Source: Helicobacter trogontum (GTDB lineage: Bacteria > Campylobacterota > Campylobacteria > Campylobacterales > Helicobacteraceae). From it: 64,000 nt of DNA. A program made the position numbers and the translations under genes. Below, piece after piece: positions 57,833 through 64,000 of the stretch. Each line of letters opens with the position of its first letter. Positions within the stretch are counted from its first letter, which is position 1. The DNA lies in contig NZ_JRPL02000007.1 of assembly GCF_000765905.2 (NCBI RefSeq), positions 1 through 64,000 of the forward strand, given 5' to 3'. The notes under the pieces were generated by a model. The model was not told where the DNA came from, ran no database searches, and was given only the letters and a program-made list of their open reading frames with translations.

Positions 57833-59284
57833 ATGATATACCAATACATGGATTCTAAAGCACAAGAATATGCCGTATTTGATCCCACACGAGCGCGAAG
57901 ACTTTTCTTATTATTGCAACCATATTTGTCTTTAAATAGTCGTAATATCCATATCATTGGCACAAATGGCAAGGGTAGTACAGGGAGATTTATTGCACAA
58001 AGTATTATAGAATCTGGACATAAAGTTTTGCATTTTACATCACCACATGTGTTTGATTTTAGAGAAAGATTCTACACAAATAGGGGTGTTGTAGATCTTG
58101 AAACATTGCTTGAGGCACATGATTTTTTACAGCAATTTTCTTTTATTCATGAGGCTAGCTATTTTGAATATGCTACATTTCTTGCACTTGTGTTGGGGAG
58201 AGATTGCGATTATCTTGTTATGGAGGCAGGTATTGGTGGTGAGTTTGACAGCACATCTATTTTACACTATGACATAACTATCTTTACTCGCATAGGACTT
58301 GATCACAAAGAAATGCTAGGGAGCACTTTAGAATCTATTGCATTAACAAAACTTCGTGCAGCACAGGGTGATATTTTTGTGCATTTCCAAGAGAAAGAGG
58401 TATTAAAATTACTAGAAAATATAAAAGATATTGGTATGCACACACAGGATTTGGGATTACAACATATTCCAGTTCAAGAGGTTACTTATTTATCTAAAAA
58501 TGATCTATATACAGAAGAAATCAGGGCTTACAGCAGTACTCATCAGATTCCGCATTTTTTAGTAGAGAATCTAGGCCTTGCATCTCTTGTATTAAAAAAA
58601 TTAGATATTCCTTTATTGAAAGGAAGGTTAGATCTTGCAGGTAGATTTCAAACTATATCACCAAATATCGTAGTTGATGTAGGACACAATATCATGGCTG
58701 CACAAGCTGCTATTTCTGCTGCAAAATTATATTTTAATAATGAGCCTTTTGTGCTTATCTATAATAGCTATAAAGACAAAGAAATTATAGATATTATAAG
58801 TATATTTAAGGATTGTATCTCTGAAATAATAATTTTTATGGTTGAAAATCCACGTATAATAAACCCAAATGAGATGGAAAATATTTTAGACACTTTGGGC
58901 TTTACACCAAAATATGCTTGTGATTTGAAATCTCAACTGAATGCAAATGTACAAAGTGTTTATAAACTAGAAAACAAGATAGTAGATCCTAATAGCAATG
59001 CAGATCAAGCCTTAATCTCTAGTGCATCAAAAGGAGGGAATGAAAACCTCGTTGATTATGAGTATAGCAACACCTCTCAACCTATCAGGCATAAAAATGA
59101 TACTAGCACCCAAATATGTTATAGCTTTTTTTGTCCTTATGCTGTGGGGCTTGACTTATTGCCAAAAAAACTGATAGAATCAGGAAAAATTTTACAACAA
59201 GATAAAAAATATTTGGTTTTTGGAAGCTTTTCACTTGTGGAGCAGTTTTTGTTGTGGTTTGATAAAAATTGCAATGCACAATAA
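57833..59284 (+). CDS. folC: Folylpolyglutamate/dihydrofolate synthase FolC
   Basis: Mur-ligase-type enzyme that glutamylates folates. The ATP loop is IIGTNGKGSTGRFIAQSI, the next block is VLHFTSPHVFDFRERF, and VMEAGIGGEFDSTSIL and FTRIGLDHKEMLGST follow. PNIVVDVGHNIMAAQAAISA marks the C-terminal domain. The 483 residues are longer than the usual 400-430. The excess lies mainly at about 375-430 (DPNSNADQALISSASKGG and beyond), another hydrophilic insert. In H. pylori folC also precedes csd2-csd1-ccmA. Confidence 0.93.
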   Translation: MIYQYMDSKAQEYAVFDPTRARRLFLLLQPYLSLNSRNIHIIGTNGKGSTGRFIAQSIIESGHKVLHFTSPHVFDFRERFYTNRGVVDLETLLEAHDFLQQFSFIHEASYFEYATFLALVLGRDCDYLVMEAGIGGEFDSTSILHYDITIFTRIGLDHKEMLGSTLESIALTKLRAAQGDIFVHFQEKEVLKLLENIKDIGMHTQDLGLQHIPVQEVTYLSKNDLYTEEIRAYSSTHQIPHFLVENLGLASLVLKKLDIPLLKGRLDLAGRFQTISPNIVVDVGHNIMAAQAAISAAKLYFNNEPFVLIYNSYKDKEIIDIISIFKDCISEIIIFMVENPRIINPNEMENILDTLGFTPKYACDLKSQLNANVQSVYKLENKIVDPNSNADQALISSASKGGNENLVDYEYSNTSQPIRHKNDTSTQICYSFFCPYAVGLDLLPKKLIESGKILQQDKKYLVFGSFSLVEQFLLWFDKNCNAQ

Positions 59285-59307
59285 TATGATGTTTGGCAGT
59301 AGTATAG

Positions 59308-60432
59308 ATGGAAGATACAGGTAAGATTAAAAAAACTTTAACTATTACAATAGTTGATGAAAATGGCTCAAAACAATTTACAATGGCAAAGGTAATGCAA
59401 AAAATTGTGATGTATGGCAGTGTTATGCTGTGTATGGTGATTGCACTAGGTTATTTTGCCATGTCTTCTTTTATAGAACAACTCGATGAAATTAATACCG
59501 CAAAGCAAGAATCATATCAAGCATTTCAAGATATGTATCAACAAAACGCCTTTTTACAAGATGACATACAAAGCAAAACAGAAGAGCTTCAAGCTATGCG
59601 TGATCGAGTTGCAGATTTAGAAAAAATGGTAAATTTTAATTCCTTTCATAATGATAAAACTCAAATTAGTCATATAGATTTACAAGCACTTCCTGATACA
59701 CAAAAAGCAACAATTTTGCAGATTATCCCCAATGGTAATCCACTTGCTATGTTTGAGATGAAGCAAAAAACGACAAGAAATGCAAGAGATCGTGGATTAA
59801 TTGACATGCAGTATGCTGCAATACAAACTCATAGCACTAATACAGGATATGACTATTATACAAGTAAGAGTGAGCCAGTGTATGCGACCGCTGATGGTTT
59901 AGTGGAGTCAACTCGCGGTGGCAATCAGAAGTATGGGTATGGAAATATCGTGAGGCTGTCTCATGTGCTAGGTTTTAGCAGTGCGTATACAAACCTTGAT
60001 AGGATTGCGGTAAAAGTTGGCGATTTTGTCAGTAGAGGTGATATTATAGGCTACACGACTTCAAGTCCAGGTAAAAATCATATAAGCCTCTATTATGAGG
60101 TGAGATTCTTAAGTCAAGGATTAGACACTTTGTCTTTTATTGACTGGGATACACAGAATTTCCAATCTATCTTCAATGTTGAAAGGAATGCTAACATAGA
60201 TGTAAGTAGTCTCATGTGGGCATTAAATGATATTGCAAAACTGAATGACATGTCTTCTCATTTTGCCTTTGGTGACAAAGCAAATTTACAACAAGAAGAG
60301 ATGGGTAATATAAAAGAAGCTTTGGATTCTAAAAAAACATATCGCTTTGATAATACGCAAGACTCTTTTACAACTCAAGGCTATGATGTGGTGTCGCGGA
60401 AATACGCCCAAGCTAAACAGGGTGATATGTGA
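59308..60432 (+). CDS. csd2: Cell-shape protein Csd2, inactive LytM/M23 peptidase homologue
   Basis: Single membrane helix near residues 28-50, coiled coil at about 55-110, then an M23 (LytM) domain at about 170-290. The zinc site is lost: the HxxxD motif reads NTGYD, and HxH reads SLYYE. Known work shows that H. pylori Csd2 lacks catalytic residues and forms a heterodimer that stabilises Csd1. A C-terminal extension of about 85 residues is longer than in H. pylori Csd2. Its stop overlaps the csd1 start (TGATG), so translation is coupled. The start has only a weak site. Confidence 0.9.
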   Translation: MEDTGKIKKTLTITIVDENGSKQFTMAKVMQKIVMYGSVMLCMVIALGYFAMSSFIEQLDEINTAKQESYQAFQDMYQQNAFLQDDIQSKTEELQAMRDRVADLEKMVNFNSFHNDKTQISHIDLQALPDTQKATILQIIPNGNPLAMFEMKQKTTRNARDRGLIDMQYAAIQTHSTNTGYDYYTSKSEPVYATADGLVESTRGGNQKYGYGNIVRLSHVLGFSSAYTNLDRIAVKVGDFVSRGDIIGYTTSSPGKNHISLYYEVRFLSQGLDTLSFIDWDTQNFQSIFNVERNANIDVSSLMWALNDIAKLNDMSSHFAFGDKANLQQEEMGNIKEALDSKKTYRFDNTQDSFTTQGYDVVSRKYAQAKQGDM

Positions 60433-61376
60433 TGAACATGAATAAACGCCTTGTGATTATGATCACAGATTTAAATGGTTCAAAATTTATTAATGTCGAT
60501 ATGATATTTCGCCAAATTGGTGCTTATTTACTTGTTTTTCTACTCACTTTAGGTTTATTTGCTTACATTAGTATTGCTGTAATACGAAAAGAAATATATA
60601 ACATGCAGCTGCGACATACACAGCTTATCAATGAGTTTGCGAGTATGCAGCAGCACAATGAAAGATTAAATGAGGCTATACAGGAAAAGGACGAGGAGAT
60701 TGCTCTTGTTGGCAATAGATTTGAAGATATAGAAAATGTTGTTGGTGCAAATAAGAATCTATCAGATACAATTGTCTTGTTGGATAATGCTGATCTAAAT
60801 TTGTTGGATAGAATGGATACAGCCTCGATTACTGCACTGCAAAAAACTTTTATTATGAAGTTTATTCCAAATGGGAGTCCTATTGATATTAACTATCGTT
60901 TGTCGGCTCCTTATGGAAGGCGTTTTCATCCCATTTTACACATTTATCATATACATACGGGTGCTGATATGGTGGCTCCTATGAATACACCTGTTTATGC
61001 GACTGCTGATGGGGTCGTAGATTGGGCTAGTAGTAGTGGAAATGGTGGTTATGGGAAGCTCGTGAAAATCTCTCACTCATTTGGGTTTAGAACATATTAT
61101 GCGCACCTAAATGATATTAAGGTGCAGAGAGGGCAGTTTGTAAAAAAAGGGCAACTGGTGGCGCTTACTGGTTCTTCTGGAGCCAGTACGGGCCCCCATT
61201 TGCATTATGAAATACGATTTTTAGGACAACCTATCGATCCTATGAATTTTGTGCATTGGAATATGCAAAATTTTGACCTTATTTTTGAAAAAGAAAGGAG
61301 AATATCATGGCATTCTTTGCTTCAGATAATAAACAACCTAATGGGAAGGAAACAACAGGAGGAGCTGCAACAATAA
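60432..61376 (+). CDS. csd1: Cell-shape peptidoglycan DD-endopeptidase Csd1 (M23/LytM)
   Basis: Cleaves peptide crosslinks to generate cell curvature. One N-terminal membrane helix, then a coiled coil, then an M23 domain with an intact zinc site: HIHTGADM (HxxxD) and GPHLHYEIRF (HxH). APYGRRFHPI precedes it. The ATG at 60432 overlaps the csd2 stop; a GTG three bases earlier and an ATG at 60438 are alternatives. The last 70 nt overlap ccmA in another frame. Confidence 0.93.
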   Translation: MNMNKRLVIMITDLNGSKFINVDMIFRQIGAYLLVFLLTLGLFAYISIAVIRKEIYNMQLRHTQLINEFASMQQHNERLNEAIQEKDEEIALVGNRFEDIENVVGANKNLSDTIVLLDNADLNLLDRMDTASITALQKTFIMKFIPNGSPIDINYRLSAPYGRRFHPILHIYHIHTGADMVAPMNTPVYATADGVVDWASSSGNGGYGKLVKISHSFGFRTYYAHLNDIKVQRGQFVKKGQLVALTGSSGASTGPHLHYEIRFLGQPIDPMNFVHWNMQNFDLIFEKERRISWHSLLQIINNLMGRKQQEELQQ

Positions 61377-61732
61377 TCGCAGTCAACACAAAGTTTAAAG
61401 GCGAAATACACACAGATTGCCATTTTCATACGGATGGAGAGTTTGAGGGTGTTATTCATTCTAAAAATACTGTTATGGTTGGTAAAACTGGGATGATCAC
61501 TGGTGATGTTTATGCACAAAAGGTTATTGTTAGTGGTAAGATTACAGGTAATGTTGAAGCAAAAGCAATTGAGATTCTGGCAAATGGTAGATTGGAAGGC
61601 ACGATTACTTCAGATGAACTTGTGATCGAAAAGAAAGGTATGTTCCTTGGTCAATCTAAAAGTAATAGTAAAGAAGTAAAGCTATTAAGTGATTCACAAA
61701 AGCCACAATCTAGCATTGAGCTAAAGAAATAA
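61307..61732 (+). CDS. ccmA: Bactofilin CcmA
   Basis: Self-assembling beta-helix cytoskeletal protein of 141 residues that works with Csd1/Csd2 in helical cell shape. The bactofilin core is seen from TIIAVNTKFKGEIHTD through GEFEGVIHSKNTVMVG and GNVEAKAIEILANGRLEG to LVIEKKGMFLG. The N-terminal MAFFASDNKQ and start are supported by AAAGGAG located inside csd1 and by similarity to the H. pylori protein. The 70-nt overlap with csd1 is real in this sequence. Confidence 0.95.
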   Translation: MAFFASDNKQPNGKETTGGAATIIAVNTKFKGEIHTDCHFHTDGEFEGVIHSKNTVMVGKTGMITGDVYAQKVIVSGKITGNVEAKAIEILANGRLEGTITSDELVIEKKGMFLGQSKSNSKEVKLLSDSQKPQSSIELKK

Positions 61733-62195
61733 TGGTATATAACCTTTAATAAACCTTCAATAATAACATTACTTGGCCTAAGAATATTGATTTAATTTAC
61801 AATAATATCTTCTTGGACTTATATGTTAGCAAAGTTGCTGATCTTAAAGCTTTTTTGTTTACATATACGTAAGCCTCACATTTGAGAAAAATATTTGATA
61901 GACACAATACAATTAAGAAAGTTTAATTTACATTGCTGCATGATAAGATAGAGCATGTGTGAAGTGTAATGTTGTATGTGTGAAAATCATTTCAACTAAA
62001 CTTTGTAGAGATTCAACGCTGCATGTTGCAATGAGTATAATGCTCATCTTCTTCTATTGTGCTTTCTAGTTTTAAAGAGATTGTGCATTATTAATATAAT
62101 TGATCAAAGAGTATTGTGGTTTAGAGGTTTCCAATAAAAAGGAGTGATAGAAACCTCCAAACCTAGATTGAGATATGAAGTAGCGTTACGTGATT
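61733..62195. other. Noncoding gap between convergent genes
   Basis: 463 bp between ccmA and acnB. It includes an inverted repeat close to the acnB end. No frame on either strand is convincing. Confidence 0.5.
62119..62162. repeat. Inverted repeat downstream of acnB
   Basis: Arms at 62119-62131 (GTTTAGAGGTTTC) and 62150-62162 (GAAACCTCCAAAC) match at 12 of 13 positions, with an 18-nt loop. It follows the acnB stop on the minus strand by 33 nt. There is no T tract after it, so it is a possible factor-independent terminator of weak quality, or an mRNA 3'-end structure. Confidence 0.5.
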
Positions 62196-64000
62196 TTACA
62201 AGGCAAAATCTTTTATTTTATCAAACTCTAGATATTTATATACATTGCTTGTATTGTTACCTAGTTTTTGTGGCACGATTTGAAGGTATTCTTCAAGTTT
62301 TGGTAGGCGTCCAAGCTTTGCACACACTGCTCCTAGCTCCGCACTTCCTAGATATACTTGCGCACCTTTACCCATGCGGTTATCAAAATTTCTTGTTGAT
62401 GTAGAAAACACTACTGCATTATCTTTTACACGCGCCTGATTCCCCATACAAAGACTACAACCAGGCACTTCAATTCTAGCACCTGCTGCACCAAAGAGGG
62501 AGAAGTAACCTTCTTCGGTTAGCTGCTTAGAATCCATTTTGGTTGGTGGCACAAGCCAAGTTCTAGTGACGCTCTGCCCCTCATTCTTCATGATTTCACC
62601 AAATGCTCTAAAATGTCCAATATTTGTCATACAGCTACCAATGAAAACTTCATCGATATTTTTTGGACGCTTAGGATCTGCTAAAATCTCGCTTAAAGTA
62701 GCTACATCGTCTGGATCGTTTGGACATGCAAGAATAGGGTCTTTAATCTCACTTAAATCAATCTCAATGATCGCTGCATACTCAGCATCCTTATCAGCTT
62801 TTAATAAGACAGGATTATTAATCCATTCTCGCATTTTTTCTGCTCTTTTTCTTAAAGTTGTTGCATCTCCATAACCATCTTTTATCATAGCATTAATGAG
62901 TGCAATATTAGATTCTAAATACTCAATAATTGGTTCCTTATTAAGAGCAATAGTGCAAGCTGCCGCACTTCTTTCTGCACTTGCATCGCTTAACTCAAAT
63001 GCTTGCTCTACTTTAATGTCTTCAAGTCCTTCGATTTCTAGAATCTTACCGCTAAAGATGTTCTTTTTATTTTGTTTTGGTACGGTTAAAAGTCCTTGTT
63101 TGATTGCATAATATGGGATAGCATTAACTAGGTCTCTTAGTGTAATACCTGGATTTAATTTACCTTTAAAACGCACTAGGACAGATTCTGGCATATTAAG
63201 TGGCATAGACCCTGTAACCGCGGCAAATGCGACAAGTCCGCTACCCGCAGGAAAACTTATACCAATAGGAAAACGTGTATGAGAATCTCCGCCTGTACCA
63301 ACAGTGTCTGGCAAACAGAATCTATTTAACCAAGAGTGAATGACACCATCTTTTGGACGTAATGCAACGCCGCCACGACTTGTCATAAAATCTGGCAATG
63401 TAGCCTGTAAGCTCACATCGGCTGGTTTTGGATATGCTGCAGTGTGGCAAAAGCTTTGCATAACAAAATCTGCACTAAATTTAAGACTTGCTAGTTCTTT
63501 TACCTCATCGCGAGTCATCGCTCCTGTAGTATCTTGTGATCCAACTGTTGTTGCCTTTGGTTCACAATATTCACCCGGTCTCACTCCATTTTTACCACAT
63601 GCGATACCTACCATTTTTTGTGCTAACGTGTAACCTTTTGTACTTGCTTGTGGCTTTTCTGCCTGTGCGAACACGCTAGATTCATCTAAACCTAAAAACT
63701 TCCTTGCTTTATTTGTCAAACCGCGCCCAATAATAAGAGGAATTCTCCCGCCTGCACGTATTTCATCAATGATAGTAGTAGGGCTTAAGCTAAAGGTGCT
63801 TACTACTTTAGAATCTTTCAAAATCTCGCCGCTATAAGGCTTTAGTGTAATCACATCACCTTCTTTCAAAGAATCTACATTAGCAATAATAGGCAAACAG
63901 CCGCTATCTTCACATGTAGCAAAGAAAATAGGAGCAATAATGCTACCAATAACAAAGCCACCACCTTTTTTGTTTGGCACATAAGGAATCTCATTACCAA
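62196..64000 (-). CDS. acnB: Aconitate hydratase B (partial; N-terminal part beyond window)
   Basis: Converts citrate to isocitrate in the TCA cycle, using a [4Fe-4S] cluster. The frame is open to the window edge, where it reads [18 protein letters not shown]. The conserved AcnB blocks are [50 protein letters not shown] and [20 protein letters not shown]. The cluster cysteines are in [13 protein letters not shown] and [12 protein letters not shown]. About 600 of the usual 850 residues are present. The missing part is the HEAT-like and early domain. Confidence 0.97.
   Translation of the reverse strand, partial: GNEIPYVPNKKGGGFVIGSIIAPIFFATCEDSGCLPIIANVDSLKEGDVITLKPYSGEILKDSKVVSTFSLSPTTIIDEIRAGGRIPLIIGRGLTNKARKFLGLDESSVFAQAEKPQASTKGYTLAQKMVGIACGKNGVRPGEYCEPKATTVGSQDTTGAMTRDEVKELASLKFSADFVMQSFCHTAAYPKPADVSLQATLPDFMTSRGGVALRPKDGVIHSWLNRFCLPDTVGTGGDSHTRFPIGISFPAGSGLVAFAAVTGSMPLNMPESVLVRFKGKLNPGITLRDLVNAIPYYAIKQGLLTVPKQNKKNIFSGKILEIEGLEDIKVEQAFELSDASAERSAAACTIALNKEPIIEYLESNIALINAMIKDGYGDATTLRKRAEKMREWINNPVLLKADKDAEYAAIIEIDLSEIKDPILACPNDPDDVATLSEILADPKRPKNIDEVFIGSCMTNIGHFRAFGEIMKNEGQSVTRTWLVPPTKMDSKQLTEEGYFSLFGAAGARIEVPGCSLCMGNQARVKDNAVVFSTSTRNFDNRMGKGAQVYLGSAELGAVCAKLGRLPKLEEYLQIVPQKLGNNTSNVYKYLEFDKIKDFAL

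Noticed and set aside
62144-62404. 86-codon plus-strand frame with AAGGAG before a GTG start
   Set aside because: Most of it lies antisense over the conserved acnB C-terminus, and its start falls in the loop and arm of an inverted repeat. It is better explained as chance.
1-64000. CRISPR array, prophage, intact insertion sequence, rRNA operon
   Set aside because: No regularly spaced repeats, integrase or transposase frames, or rRNA-like conserved blocks were seen anywhere in the window.

Overview
The window is an AT-rich chromosomal segment of a member of the Campylobacterota, most likely an enterohepatic-type Helicobacter. The evidence is gene content and local order. A hypothetical gene, flgR and uvrA follow each other as in H. 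pylori, folC-csd2-csd1-ccmA is the Helicobacter cell-shape cluster, and there is an Hcp/Sel1 cysteine-rich lipoprotein, a Maf flagellin-glycosylation protein, an FlgR without a DNA-binding domain and an aconitase B. I found no rRNA, tRNA, CRISPR array, intact insertion sequence or prophage. Intergenic gaps are unusually long for the group, with many of 300-1200 bp.

Layout. 1-9 kb: tail of an unknown gene, mnmG, cdsA, cmoA, clpB (with a CIRCE-like operator) and an orphan SUFU-domain gene. 9.5-20.5 kb: maf-glmU, a GT-C-like membrane protein, a Na/Pi cotransporter, an SGNH esterase (Ape1-like), rsmG and era. 20.6-31.4 kb: a chemoreceptor, yejE, accB-accC, an Hcp-like lipoprotein, prfB and asd. 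32-39.4 kb: a periplasmic hypothetical gene with flgR, then uvrA and a PiT phosphate permease. 40.6-48.2 kb: yejB, a YigZ/IMPACT protein, a ZnuA-like binding protein, murG, a multicopper oxidase, a PP-loop ATPase and ybgC. 48.5-52.5 kb: metE and metF. 53-57.7 kb: small secreted or hypothetical genes. 57.8-64 kb: folC-csd2-csd1-ccmA and the 3' part of acnB.

Functional themes are cell envelope and shape (cdsA, glmU, murG, Csd1/Csd2/CcmA, Ape1-like), flagellar control and glycosylation (flgR, maf), tRNA and ribosome modification (mnmG, cmoA, rsmG, era, PP-loop), phosphate uptake (two unrelated transporters), methionine synthesis (metE, metF), and fatty-acid initiation (accBC).

The least explained signals are not conventional genes. 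They are: (i) a dispersed noncoding repeat of about 320-390 bp present three times; (ii) strong over-abundance of the heptamer AGAATCT/AGATTCT across the window, sometimes inside larger palindromes; (iii) a perfect 40-bp palindrome upstream of yejB and a 27-bp-arm inverted repeat between metE and metF; (iv) twin dyad operators before metE and a CIRCE-like element before clpB; (v) hydrophilic low-complexity insertions in otherwise conserved enzymes (MnmG, Maf, ClpB, CmoA, FolC); and (vi) separation of the yejB and yejE permease genes, each preceded by about 1 kb of apparently noncoding DNA.
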